A DNA stretch of 17,616 nt from CAYLZW01 sp964388085 (GCA_964388085.1 CAYLZW010000106.1:1-17616); one strand, 5' to 3'. Shown: positions 1-7,384, numbered from the stretch's first letter. Numbers and translations: made by a program. Notes: a model not told the origin generated them from the sequence alone.

Positions 1-1
1 C

Positions 2-697
2 AGCGACGAGCAGGTGCTGCTGCTCTCGGATGTGTTCCCGACCGGCTACATGGGCGCGGAGCTGTGCGGCATCGAGCGTGGCGACGTCATCGCGGTGTGG
101 GGCGCGGGACCGGTCGGCCAGCTCGCCATCGCGAGCGCGCGCCTGCTCGGCGCCGAGCGCGTCATCGCCATCGACCGCTTCGAAGATCGCTTGCGCATGG
201 CGCTCGATCACGCCGGCGCCAGCGAGAGCATCAACTACGAGGACGAGAGCGTGTTCGAGGCGCTGCGCGAGATGACCGGCGGCCGCGGTCCGGACGCGTG
301 CATCGACGCCGTCGGCATGGAGGCGCACGGACACGGCGCCGTGTTCGGCTACGACCGCGTGAAGCAGGCGATGAAGCTCGAGAGCGACCGCCCGACGGCG
401 CTGCGCGAGGCGATCCTCGCGTGCCGAAACGGCGGCACGGTCTCGGTGGTCGGCGTCTACGGGGGCTTCGTCGACAAGTTCCCCATGGGCGCGGTCGTCA
501 ACCGATCGCTGACCATCAAGGCAGGGCAGTGTCACGTGCAGCGCTACATGCGTCGCTTGCTCGAGCACATCGAGCGCGGCGACATCGACCCGAGCTTCGT
601 GTTCACGCACCGCATGGCGCTCGAGGACGCGCCGCGCGGATACGAGCTGTTCCTGCACAAGCAGGACGAGTGCATGAAGGTGGTGTTGAGCGTGTGA
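2..697 (+). CDS. Zinc-dependent alcohol dehydrogenase, glutathione-independent formaldehyde dehydrogenase-like (5' truncated)
   Basis: The reading frame is open from base 2 and ends at TGA 695-697, so only about 231 C-terminal residues are present; the family is usually near 380. The first visible residues, SDEQVLLLSDVFPTGYMGAE, match the segment that leads into the nucleotide-binding domain in the formaldehyde-dehydrogenase-like branch of medium-chain dehydrogenases. The Rossmann motif GAGPVG follows near residue 34, then a basic/acidic cofactor-binding stretch (AIDRFEDR). The later KAGQCHVQRY segment is also typical of this branch. The catalytic zinc ligands would lie in the missing N-terminus, so activity cannot be judged. 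The expected role is cytosolic NAD(P)-linked oxidation of an alcohol or aldehyde adduct; the substrate is not readable from sequence. It converges on the next gene with 27 bases between them. Confidence 0.88.
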   Translation, partial: SDEQVLLLSDVFPTGYMGAELCGIERGDVIAVWGAGPVGQLAIASARLLGAERVIAIDRFEDRLRMALDHAGASESINYEDESVFEALREMTGGRGPDACIDAVGMEAHGHGAVFGYDRVKQAMKLESDRPTALREAILACRNGGTVSVVGVYGGFVDKFPMGAVVNRSLTIKAGQCHVQRYMRRLLEHIERGDIDPSFVFTHRMALEDAPRGYELFLHKQDECMKVVLSV

Positions 698-727
698 GCT
701 CGCGAGGGGCCGCGCGCTCGGAGCTCA
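695..727. terminator. Palindrome carrying both convergent stop codons, candidate bidirectional terminator
   Basis: TGAGCTC at 695-701 is perfectly complementary to GAGCTCA at 721-727. Inside it, CGAG (703-706) can pair with CTCG (717-720), leaving one bulged G and a 10-base loop. The outer arms contain the TGA of the dehydrogenase (695-697) and the stop of the minus-strand gene (725-727). No T-tract follows on either strand, so classical intrinsic termination is uncertain. It is the only hairpin-forming sequence in the gap. Confidence 0.45.
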
Positions 728-1501
728 GCCGCCGAGCAGGTTCGGCAGCTCGAGGCCGAGCACCTTGGCGTCCTCGCGCGCGCGTTCGAGCCGCGCCTTG
801 GCCGTGCGTCCCTTGGCGGGATAGGTCGAGAGCAGCGTCATGGCGTCGAGCACCTTGCGCTGCACCTTCTTGCCGTCCGCCCGGGGAAAGCCCTCCTTCA
901 GGCGCAGCTTGGCCTCGGCGAGGCGGCGCGCGTCGTCGACGACCGCCAGCACGCGCGCTTGATCCTGCTCGAGCCACTCGCCGAGCGTGATGTCCCTCTC
1001 GAGGCCGAGCGCGTTGATGCCGAGGATGAAGGCGAATTTGGCGGCGAGCGCCAAGGAGAGCGCCTCCTGCGAGGGCAGCACCAGGCACGGCAAGGTGAGC
1101 GCCTCGTGGATCTGCGCCACGACGTCCGCGTGCCTGCCGTACACCTCGGTGGGGCCGCCGATCTCGACCGGGCGGCCGGCTTTCTTCGACAGCCAGACCA
1201 CACAGACGGTGGGCTCGTCGAGGCCGAGCCCGCGCCACACGCTCGGGAACAGCTCGTTCTGCACGAGGATGACGTGCTCTCTGCGCTCTCTCGGCAGGCG
1301 CTCGATCGCGCCCGCCAGATCGTGCTCCCCCGTCGTCACCAGCACGGGCGCGTCGGGCTGCACGTCGTCGAGGCAGCGCTCGACGTCGGAGTCGCGGCGC
1401 AGCGGCGTGACGCGCCGGCTGGCGAGCAGCGCGCCCTCGCCAAAGAGCGTCCCGAGCTGACCGACCCCTACGAGCACGAGGTCTTTGGGGTGAAAGCCCA
1501 C
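725..1501 (-). CDS. Diverged ketopantoate reductase-like (PanE/ApbA-type) dehydrogenase
   Basis: The product is 258 aa if it starts at GTG 1501, which has GAGGG at 1511-1515, nine bases upstream. A longer GTG start at 1555 is open but has no visible ribosome site. The N-terminus DLVLVGVGQLG (residues 8-17) is a beta strand followed by GxGxxG, a Rossmann dinucleotide site. The order then resembles PanE: VLVTTGEHDL (54-62), ILVQN (78-82), and KFAFILGINALG (155-166), which places a Lys and an Asn where PanE has its catalytic Lys and substrate-binding Asn. The C-terminal third is basic and helical. Overall similarity looks low and no pantothenate gene is nearby, so the true substrate may differ. 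It lies 96 bases downstream of the flavin reductase on the same strand and could share its transcript. The family is inferred; the function is not certain. Confidence 0.62.
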   Translation of the reverse strand: MGFHPKDLVLVGVGQLGTLFGEGALLASRRVTPLRRDSDVERCLDDVQPDAPVLVTTGEHDLAGAIERLPRERREHVILVQNELFPSVWRGLGLDEPTVCVVWLSKKAGRPVEIGGPTEVYGRHADVVAQIHEALTLPCLVLPSQEALSLALAAKFAFILGINALGLERDITLGEWLEQDQARVLAVVDDARRLAEAKLRLKEGFPRADGKKVQRKVLDAMTLLSTYPAKGRTAKARLERAREDAKVLGLELPNLLGG

Positions 1502-1510
1502 GCTAGACGT

Positions 1511-1515
1511 CCCTC
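1511..1515 (-). promoter_or_regulatory. Ribosome binding site deciding the GTG 1501 start
   Basis: The minus strand reads GAGGG nine bases before GTG 1501. It lies inside the 10-base palindrome CCCTCGAGGG (1511-1520) and next to a second small hairpin, AGGGGC-CTC-GCCCCT (1517-1531). The site could therefore be partly masked in the mRNA. The alternative start at 1555 has no comparable site. Confidence 0.4.
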
Positions 1516-1597
1516 GAGGGGCCTCGCCCCTTCGCGCACGAACCGATTGGCACACGTAGCGATTCGACGGCCCGGCGGCCCGCTCGCGGCCACGACG

Positions 1598-2872
1598 TCA
1601 GCCGAAGACCTCCTTCTTGAAGCGCGCGCGCTCGACGCCGAGCTCGTTCACGATGTCGTGCACGGTCTCCATGAAGCGCGGCTTCACCTCGCTGCCGGTC
1701 TCCTTCGCGCGCTCTTTGTCCCAGCGCGAGATGGCGGCGCCGCAGGCATAGACGTGCAGGCGCTGCGGGTCGTCGACGAGCGTCTTGACGAAGTCGAACG
1801 AGGGCCGGCCGCGGTGGTAGGTGGGGCCGAGGTGCGTGGCGTCCTCGCGCGTGACCAAGAAATGGCACTCGAAGCGCTGCGGATAGGCGCGCATGAGCGC
1901 CTCGAGCTGATCGCGCAGGATGATGTCGCTGATGGTCTTGTTCACGAACACCATGGTGTGCTTCACGCCGTCGTCGTCGCGGGTGAGGGCGTCCTTCACC
2001 ATGGCGTAGTTCGGCACCACGCCCGAGCCGGCGACGAAGTGCAGCACCTGATCGCTCTTCGCCGGCAGATCCGCCGGCAGCACGTAGCTGCCGGAGAAGC
2101 CGCTGATGACGATCTCGCGTCCCTTCAAATTCCCCGACGCGAGCAGCGGCGAGATGAGCGGCGGGTACCTGTGCGTGCCCGGCTCGTACTCCTCGGCCTT
2201 CACCGTGATGGACACGCACTGCTCGGCCGGGATCGACGACATCGAGTAGGCGCGGATGCCCTCGCGTTTGCCCTTCATGGCCTCGAGGTATTCGATCCAG
2301 CGGTGCAGCTCGGGGAACTGGTGCGGGTCGATGGTGATGAACTGACCCGCCTTGTAGCCGCCGTGATCGCCCACGAAGATGTACAGCGTCGAGGTGTCGT
2401 GCGTGCGGCGAACCACATCGACGATGACGCCCTGCATCTTGCGGATGGTGCGCGCCGGGGCGATCGCGCCCGCTGCCTTCACCGACTCCTGCACGGGGGG
2501 CGCGCCCGGCACGAAGCGGCCGCTGGCGTCGCGCGGCGCCGCGGGTGCAGGCGCTGGCGGCGGCGCCGGATATCCGCCGGGCGGCGGCGGCGGAGGGGGC
2601 GGCAGCGTCCCGACCGGCGGCGGCGGCGGCGGGGGCACGGCCGGACGCGCGGGCACGATCGAGGGCGGCGCCGGAGGCGGCGGCGGGATCGGCGGCAAGC
2701 CCTGCGCGCCGGCAGGTGGCGGCGGCGGCACCGGGAACGGCGGCGGGGAGAGCGGCGCGGGCGTGCTCGGGGCAGGGCCGTCGACGGGGCGAGGCCGCGC
2801 GCTCGGGGCGGGCATCGTGTCGCGGCCGAAGCCCTGAGGCGGCGGCATGGTTCTGTCGTCGGCGTCGGACAC
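1598..2872 (-). CDS. FNR-family flavin oxidoreductase with polyproline N-terminal extension
   Basis: This 424-aa protein starts at GTG 2872, six bases after AGGAG. An upstream in-frame start at 2932 is possible but lacks such a site. Residues 9-113 are extremely Pro/Ala/Gly-rich, with uninterrupted runs of seven (80-86) and eight (91-98) prolines. From about 145 the protein is a ferredoxin-NADP-reductase-type module. RAYSMSS (207-213) matches the RxYS FAD-binding motif. GSGVVPNYAM (282-291) matches the GxGxxP pyridine-nucleotide site. VYACG (374-378) is the usual Cys-Gly near the C-terminus, and the chain ends in FKKEVFG. There is no ferredoxin or Fe-S Cys cluster, so it should pass electrons between NAD(P)H and a separate carrier or oxygenase. 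No signal peptide is seen, so it is probably cytosolic. Its partner is unknown; the proline tail may be a linker or a docking arm. Confidence 0.82.
   Translation of the reverse strand: MSDADDRTMPPPQGFGRDTMPAPSARPRPVDGPAPSTPAPLSPPPFPVPPPPPAGAQGLPPIPPPPPAPPSIVPARPAVPPPPPPPVGTLPPPPPPPPGGYPAPPPAPAPAAPRDASGRFVPGAPPVQESVKAAGAIAPARTIRKMQGVIVDVVRRTHDTSTLYIFVGDHGGYKAGQFITIDPHQFPELHRWIEYLEAMKGKREGIRAYSMSSIPAEQCVSITVKAEEYEPGTHRYPPLISPLLASGNLKGREIVISGFSGSYVLPADLPAKSDQVLHFVAGSGVVPNYAMVKDALTRDDDGVKHTMVFVNKTISDIILRDQLEALMRAYPQRFECHFLVTREDATHLGPTYHRGRPSFDFVKTLVDDPQRLHVYACGAAISRWDKERAKETGSEVKPRFMETVHDIVNELGVERARFKKEVFG
2480..2845 (-). repeat. Low-complexity proline-codon tract
   Basis: This is the part of the flavin reductase gene that encodes the Pro-rich arm. 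On the minus strand it is dominated by CCG and CCC codons, which appear as GGC/GGG runs on the plus strand (for example 2581-2640). It is prone to slippage and misassembly, and translation through the seven- and eight-proline runs would be expected to need elongation factor P. Confidence 0.75.
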
Positions 2873-2999
2873 GTGGATCTCCTGCGCTCTAGTGGATTCG
2901 GATACCGCGCCGGAGGAGCCACCTGCAAGCAAGCGACCTCGCCCGGCGCTGACAATCGCCCGTGGGCGTTCCTCGGGGGGCTGTTAGGGTCGGGGTGTC
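2873..2999. promoter_or_regulatory. Divergent intergenic region, reductase / xseA
   Basis: These 127 bases separate two divergent starts, so promoters for both are expected here. CTGACA at 2949-2954 resembles a -35 box for the plus strand, but no good -10 follows at 16-18 bases. On the minus strand TTGCAG followed by a TATCCG-like element is equally weak. The exact promoters cannot be named. Confidence 0.35.
2879..2883 (-). promoter_or_regulatory. Strong ribosome binding site for the flavin reductase
   Basis: The minus strand reads AGGAG with six bases before GTG 2872. This close match fixes the start inside the longer open frame. Confidence 0.65.
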
Positions 3000-4568
3000 A
3001 TGCCGCGTCCTCCCCATCGGGTCCTGTCTCTGTTTACGCCGGGCGGCCCCCCGGACGTCGATGGGCAGGCCGCGCGCGAGGGCGAGGGCGACGACGCGCA
3101 GCGTTCTTCCCATGAGCCGCGGCCCCAGAGCGTCAGCCAGCTCATGGGCTACGTCGGCCAGTTCGTGCGCCGCGAGTTCGTGCGCGTGTTCGTCGAAGGG
3201 GAGCTGTCCCAGATCAAGCCCTACGGGCAGCGCGCCTATTTTCGGCTGAAGGACCAGAACGCGTTCGTCTCCTGCGTCATCGGCGGCCCCACGCTCGCGC
3301 GCCTCGCCTTCGACCTCGAGGACGGCCTGTTCGTTCAGGTGCGCGGGCGGCTCAACGTCTTCCGCTCGCAGGTGCAGCTCGACGTCGCGCACATCGAGCC
3401 GGCGGGCATCGGCGCCCTCGCGCTCGCGTTCGAACAGACGAAGCAAAAGCTGGCGGCCGAGGGCGTCTTCGACTCGGAGAACAAGCGCCCGCTGCCCCTG
3501 CTCCCGCGCACGGTCGGCATCGTGACCTCGAAGCGGGGCGCCGCGGTGCGTGACATGCTGAAGGTGCTGCGCCTGCGCATGCCGGGCGTGTCGATCCTCC
3601 TGTCCCCGACGAGAGTGCAGGGCCGGGAGGCTGCGCCCGACATCATCGAGGCGCTGCTCCGCCTTGACCGCAGCCGGCGCTGCGACGTCATCCTGCTCGG
3701 GCGCGGCGGCGGCTCGCTCGAGGACCTGTGGGCGTTCAACGACGAGCATCTCGTGCGCGCCATCAAGCGCTGCACGACGCCGGTCATCGCGGCCGTCGGG
3801 CACGAGACGGACACCACGCTCACCTGCCTCGCCGCCGACCTGCGCGCCGCGACGCCGAGCCACGCCGCCGAGAGCGCGGTGCCGGTCCTGACCGACCTGC
3901 TGCGGCGCATCGCGCGCGACGCCGTGCACCTCGAGCAACGCACGCGCGCTCACATCGACCGCGCCCACCTGCGCCTACGGCGCGCGGAGAAGCGGCTCGG
4001 TGATCCGTCCTCGCTGCTGCGGCCGGCCGAGCGCCGGCTGACGAGCGCGTCCCTTCAGCTCGAGGAGGCGCTCGAGCGGCGGCTTCGTCGCGACCGGGCG
4101 CGCCTCGAGGCGCTGAGCGAGCGCCTCGCGCACAGGGCGCCGGACCGCACGCTGCAGGAGCGCCGCCAGCGCACCGTCGAGCTGAAAGAGCGCCTGCTGC
4201 ACGCCTCGCCGCGGGGCGCGCTGGTTCAGGAGAAGCGCCGCCTCGAGCGCGCGCGCGAGCGGATGACGAGCGCGAGCGTGCGCCGGCGGGCGGACGCGCG
4301 CCGCGCCCTGGTCGAGCGCGCCGCCAAGCTGCACGCGCTCTCGCCGCTGGCCGTGCTCGATCGCGGCTACGCGCTCGTGCGCCACGACGACGACGAGCGC
4401 GCTGTCGTGCGCTCGAGCAGCGCGCTCTCGCCGGGCGACCGCCTGCGCGTGCGCCTCTCGGACGGCGAGGTGCGCGCCGAGGTGAGCGGGCACCTCGACG
4501 ACGCGGACGGAGAGAGCGCCCCTGCCGCCGAATCGGATGTTGACACCTCCACCGGCAAGGTCGAATGA
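3000..4568 (+). CDS. xseA: Exodeoxyribonuclease VII large subunit
   Basis: This 522-aa protein has all the hallmarks of XseA, the catalytic subunit that degrades single-stranded DNA to acid-soluble oligonucleotides together with XseB. Residues 43-135 form the OB-fold DNA-binding domain (SVSQLMGYV, FVEGELS, RAYFRLKD). The nuclease domain follows: GIVTSKRGAAVRDML (173-187), LLGRGGGSLEDLWAFND (232-248) and AAVGHETDTTL (264-274) are family signatures. The remainder is a long Arg/Glu-rich coiled coil that binds XseB copies, closing with DRGYALV. The length is somewhat above the roughly 456 aa of the E. coli protein because of an N-terminal tail of about 42 polar residues. ATG 3000 has only a weak GGG-rich ribosome site; a shorter start is possible, but no clear Met occurs before the OB fold. 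Its stop overlaps xseB by ATGA. Confidence 0.95.
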   Translation: MPRPPHRVLSLFTPGGPPDVDGQAAREGEGDDAQRSSHEPRPQSVSQLMGYVGQFVRREFVRVFVEGELSQIKPYGQRAYFRLKDQNAFVSCVIGGPTLARLAFDLEDGLFVQVRGRLNVFRSQVQLDVAHIEPAGIGALALAFEQTKQKLAAEGVFDSENKRPLPLLPRTVGIVTSKRGAAVRDMLKVLRLRMPGVSILLSPTRVQGREAAPDIIEALLRLDRSRRCDVILLGRGGGSLEDLWAFNDEHLVRAIKRCTTPVIAAVGHETDTTLTCLAADLRAATPSHAAESAVPVLTDLLRRIARDAVHLEQRTRAHIDRAHLRLRRAEKRLGDPSSLLRPAERRLTSASLQLEEALERRLRRDRARLEALSERLAHRAPDRTLQERRQRTVELKERLLHASPRGALVQEKRRLERARERMTSASVRRRADARRALVERAAKLHALSPLAVLDRGYALVRHDDDERAVVRSSSALSPGDRLRVRLSDGEVRAEVSGHLDDADGESAPAAESDVDTSTGKVE

Positions 4569-4852
4569 CCGGAGCGCGCAAGAGGGTCCGGGAGAAGCAG
4601 CACATGGCCAACGCGGAGAAGCCGGAAGCAGAGGAGCCCTTCGAGGAGCTCATGAAGCGGCTCGAGCGCATCGTGGGAGAGCTCGAGGGTGGCGAGCTGC
4701 CGCTCGAGAAGAGCCTCGCGGCCTACGAGGCGGGCGTCGGCCTCGTCCGGCGCGCGCAGGGCCGCCTCGATCAGATGGACCGCCGCCTCGAGGAGCTGAA
4801 GGCAGACGGCAGCACGGCGCCGCTCGCGCCCCTTGACGACGACGGCGCTTGA
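4565..4852 (+). CDS. xseB: Exodeoxyribonuclease VII small subunit
   Basis: The product is 95 aa from the ATG at 4565, which overlaps the xseA stop (ATGA). An internal ATG at 4604, with GGGAG nine bases upstream, would give 82 aa, closer to the roughly 80 aa norm, and may be the true start. The core PFEELMKRLERIVGELEGGE (residues 25-44) followed by LPLEKSLAAYEAGVGLVRRA (46-65) is the conserved helical hairpin of XseB. Many copies of it bind the XseA coiled coil and regulate its nuclease. Cytosolic. It is followed one base later by the preferred ispA ATG, so the three genes form one operon. Confidence 0.92.
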   Translation: MTGARKRVREKQHMANAEKPEAEEPFEELMKRLERIVGELEGGELPLEKSLAAYEAGVGLVRRAQGRLDQMDRRLEELKADGSTAPLAPLDDDGA

Positions 4853-4853
4853 G

Positions 4854-5780
4854 ATGCTGCAGCAGGATGCGTCCGGAACGCTGGAGGCGCTCGCGCCGCT
4901 GCTCGCGGAGATCGAGCGCCGCCTGCTTAGCAGCCTCGAGAGCGCGCGCGATCGGAACGGCGCCCGTCCACCCGAGAAGCTCGCGGAGGCCATGGGCTAC
5001 ATGCTGCTCGCCGGCGGTAAGCGCCTGCGCCCGCTGCTCGTGCTCGAGAGCGCGCACGCGGTCGCGCACGACGACGATCGCGCGCGCGCGCGCGAGCTCG
5101 CCTTCCCGGCCGCCATCGCGGTCGAGTACGTGCACACCTACTCCCTGATCCACGACGACCTGCCCGCGCTCGACGACGACGACCTGCGCCGCGGCCGGCC
5201 GACGCTGCACGTGAAGTACGACGAGGCCACGGCGATCCTGGCCGGCGACAGCCTGCTCACGGACGCCTTCGGCTTCGTCGCGCAGGCGGAGCGAAACGGC
5301 GCCGAGCAATGTCTCGAGCTCGCGCGCGCGGCGGGCAGCGCCGGCATGGTCGGCGGGCAGTGGGAGGACATCGGCAACGAAGGCCAGTCGGGCGCCGTGC
5401 TCGCGGACACGCTCGAGGCCATTCATCGACGCAAGACCGGGCGGCTGTTCGTCGCCTCCTGCGCGCTCGGCGCGCACGCGGTGGGGGCGACCGCTGCCGT
5501 CGTCGAGAAGCTCTCGGCCTACGGGGCGTCCTTCGGGCTGGCGTTTCAGATCGCCGACGACGTGCTCGACGTCGTCGGCGCGGTCGAGGAGCGCGGCAAG
5601 CGACAGGGCGGCGACGTGGCCCACGAGAAGCTCACGTACGTGCGCGCCTACGGGCTCGAGGGCGCCAGGCGCCGCGCGCTCGACGAGGCCGACAAGGCGG
5701 CGGCGCTGGCGTCGTCGTTCGGGCCGCACGCGGAGAGCCTGGTCCGCCTGGCGCGCTTCGCCGCCGAGCGCACGCGCTGA
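4854..5780 (+). CDS. ispA: Short-chain prenyl diphosphate synthase (farnesyl diphosphate synthase type)
   Basis: This 308-aa enzyme condenses isopentenyl diphosphate with allylic diphosphates to make farnesyl (or geranylgeranyl) diphosphate for quinones, undecaprenyl carrier and terpenoids. From the ATG at 4854, GGKRLRP (54-60) binds the diphosphate. HDDLPALDDDD (101-111) is the first Asp-rich motif with the bacterial DDx4D spacing. GGQWEDI (167-173) and KTG (194-196) are conserved. ADDVLD (234-239) is the second Asp-rich motif. The aromatic/hydroxyl residues before the first motif (TYSLI) fit a short-chain product, but the exact chain length cannot be settled. A TTG seven codons upstream inside xseB is an alternative start. 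xseA-xseB-ispA is a widespread order, often followed by dxs; here dxs does not follow and a convergent sigma gene comes next. Confidence 0.92.
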   Translation: MLQQDASGTLEALAPLLAEIERRLLSSLESARDRNGARPPEKLAEAMGYMLLAGGKRLRPLLVLESAHAVAHDDDRARARELAFPAAIAVEYVHTYSLIHDDLPALDDDDLRRGRPTLHVKYDEATAILAGDSLLTDAFGFVAQAERNGAEQCLELARAAGSAGMVGGQWEDIGNEGQSGAVLADTLEAIHRRKTGRLFVASCALGAHAVGATAAVVEKLSAYGASFGLAFQIADDVLDVVGAVEERGKRQGGDVAHEKLTYVRAYGLEGARRRALDEADKAAALASSFGPHAESLVRLARFAAERTR

Positions 5781-5786
5781 GACCCC

Positions 5787-5807
5787 GAAGCCATCGCGTG
5801 GCGCTTC
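5787..5807. terminator. Weak hairpin between ispA and the sigma gene
   Basis: GAAG+CCA (5787-5793) can pair with TGG+CTTC (5799-5801 and 5804-5807) with a two-base bulge and a five-base loop. It sits in the 25-base convergent gap and overlaps the sigma stop. No T-run follows, so it is a weak candidate. Confidence 0.28.
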
Positions 5808-6954
5808 ACTCCTGCTGGAACAGCCAGGAGAGCTGCGTGTGCGGGCCGAGCTCGTCGATGACGTGACGGCGGAAGCCGCGCTTCAGCTTGGTGGCGAGCT
5901 GACCCATGCGCTGCTTGGAGACGCCGTAGCGCTTGCCGAGGTCGACGAGGCTGGTGGGGTCGTCGCTGACGAGGTGCTCGCGCCAGACGGCGAGATCGCG
6001 CTCGTCGTCGATGGTCTCCTCGAAGCGGCGCACGAGGTGGGCGACCAGCTCGCTCATCTCGAGGCTCGAGGCCTGCAGCTCCGGCGAGCCGGTGTCGCCG
6101 GCGATCATATCGCTCAGCGTGCCGCCGTCGTCGTCGCCGATGGGCGCGGACAGGCTGGCCTCGCGGCCGTCGAGGCGGGAGACGATGCGCTCCACCTCGG
6201 CTCTGTCCTCGCCGACCACCTCCGCGATGGCGTCGATGGTCGGCTGCTTCCCCTCGGCGAGCAGCTGGCGGCGGATCTTCGGTAGCTGGAAGTAGAGCTT
6301 GCGGCCGGCCCTCGTCGTCCCTGTGTGAATGACGCGGCCGTGCGTCATGAGGAACTTGGTCAGCTGCGCGCGGATCCAATAGACCGCGTAGGTACCAAAG
6401 CGCGTGCCCTGGTCGGGATCCCAGCGCTGGGACGCGATGGCCATGCCCGTCGACGCCTCCTGCACGAGGTCCATGATGTTGGTCCAGGCTCGGCGGTACT
6501 GGTGCGCCATCTTGATCGCGAGCCGCAGGTTGTGCACCACGAGCTTCTTGGCGGCGTCGGGGTCGGCGTGATCGCGCACCTTCAGCCCGAGCGCGCGCTC
6601 CTGCTCCTCGGTGAGGCGCGGCATGCTGGTCGCGTGCCGCACGAAGGCCTGGTAGAGGTCCCGCACCTCGCGGGACTCGCGCTGCGCCGGCTCGTCGTCG
6701 CCGAAGTCGGGCTCCTTGACCCACTCGCCGCGATCGCCCTCGAGGCGCACGGCGCGGCGCCGCGCGAGGCCGGGCCCGGCGTCCATGTCGACGACCGGAC
6801 CCTCGGCCGCGTCGCCCTCGTCGCTGCCTTCGCCGTCCCGCCAGCCCTCCTCGCCCGCGATCTCGCCCTCGAGCGAGCGCCCCTCGAGCTCGTCAGCCTC
6901 GTAGACGTTCATGCCGGGCGCGTTCTCGAGCTCGTCTTCTTCCGGGCGTGCCAT
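5806..6954 (-). CDS. rpoH: RNA polymerase sigma factor, sigma-32 (RpoH)-like, with acidic N-terminal extension
   Basis: The 382-aa product aligns by eye with RpoH from residue 111 on. MPRLTEEQERAL (111-122) is region 1.2. NLRLAIKMAHQY (142-153), DLVQEASTGM (162-171) and FGTYAVYWIRAQLTKFL (186-202) form region 2 for -10 recognition. TTRAGRKLYFQLPK (213-226) corresponds to the RpoH box (QRKLFFNLRK in E. coli). SLVDLGKRYGVSKQRMGQL (335-353) is the region 4.2 helix-turn-helix for the -35 element. It would direct RNA polymerase to stress or developmental promoters. Residues 1-100 are about one third Asp/Glu with low complexity, and make it about 100 aa longer than E. coli RpoH. Myxobacteria carry several RpoH-like factors (SigB/SigC type), so heat shock is only one possible trigger. 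Single gene, divergent from ftsE. Confidence 0.85.
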   Translation of the reverse strand: MARPEEDELENAPGMNVYEADELEGRSLEGEIAGEEGWRDGEGSDEGDAAEGPVVDMDAGPGLARRRAVRLEGDRGEWVKEPDFGDDEPAQRESREVRDLYQAFVRHATSMPRLTEEQERALGLKVRDHADPDAAKKLVVHNLRLAIKMAHQYRRAWTNIMDLVQEASTGMAIASQRWDPDQGTRFGTYAVYWIRAQLTKFLMTHGRVIHTGTTRAGRKLYFQLPKIRRQLLAEGKQPTIDAIAEVVGEDRAEVERIVSRLDGREASLSAPIGDDDGGTLSDMIAGDTGSPELQASSLEMSELVAHLVRRFEETIDDERDLAVWREHLVSDDPTSLVDLGKRYGVSKQRMGQLATKLKRGFRRHVIDELGPHTQLSWLFQQE

Positions 6955-7055
6955 GCACCCGCTTTAGACGAGTCGCGGCCGCTCTGAAAGGCGCCTCCCC
7001 TCGCGATGCACGCGGCTGCGATGCTTGCACACGAGATCCTGCTAAGGTGCGCCTC
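6955..7055. promoter_or_regulatory. Divergent intergenic region, sigma gene / ftsE
   Basis: These 101 bases must hold the promoters of both the sigma gene and the ftsEX-envC operon. TTGCAC at 7025-7030 is a partial -35 for the plus strand, but the best -10-like stretch (GCTAAG, 7041-7046) is too close. No confident box is seen. Confidence 0.3.
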
Positions 7056-7384
7056 GTGATTGAGCTCTACCACGTCGTCAAGCGCTACGAAGGCGCCGAC
7101 AAGGCCGCGCTCGACGACGTCAACCTGAAGATCGGCAAGGGCGAGCTCTGCCTGCTCACCGGACCGAGCGGCGCGGGCAAGACGACGCTCTTGCGCCTGT
7201 TGTTCTGCGCCGAGACCCCCACGCGCGGCCAGGTGATGATCGGCGGCAAGAACGCCGCGCGCATGCGGCGCCAGGAGATCCCCTACCTGCGCCGCAACAT
7301 CGGCTTCGTGTTCCAGTCCTTCAACCTCTTCGCCTCGCTCACTGCACAGCAGAACGTCGCCCTCCCGCTGCGTCTCGACGGCGA
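7056..7384 (+). CDS. ftsE: Cell division ATP-binding protein FtsE, N-terminal part (broken by assembly gap)
   Basis: GTG 7056 has AAGG eight bases upstream and gives IELYHVVKRYEG, the usual FtsE opening. Walker A is GPSGAGKTT (36-44), followed by LLRLLFCAE and IPYLRRNIG (75-83), which are FtsE-like. FtsE is the cytosolic ATPase that drives FtsX at the division septum. The frame runs into N at 7385 after 109 residues. From about 7305 the sequence (FVFQSFNLFASLTAQQNV) no longer looks like FtsE but like the Q-loop region of a LolD/MacB-type ABC ATPase. The same region is then encoded again after the gap in FtsE style. I infer that the last 80 or so bases before the gap are a misassembled tail. 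Confidence 0.8.

Noticed and set aside
2949..2990. CTGACA plus TGTTAGGGT as a sigma-70 promoter for xseA
   Set aside because: The spacing between the boxes is far above 17 bases and the -10 match is poor.
959..3115. A 718-codon open frame on the plus strand, antisense to the PanE-like and flavin reductase genes
   Set aside because: It lies opposite two genes with recognisable motifs, has shifting Arg/Ala/His/Asp-rich composition and no recognisable domain. Long antisense frames are expected at this GC level because stop codons are rare.
5079..5095. Alternating CG tract inside ispA, possible Z-DNA
   Set aside because: It encodes ordinary Arg-Ala codons in frame, and similar short tracts recur elsewhere (for example near 8031-8046), as expected from composition.
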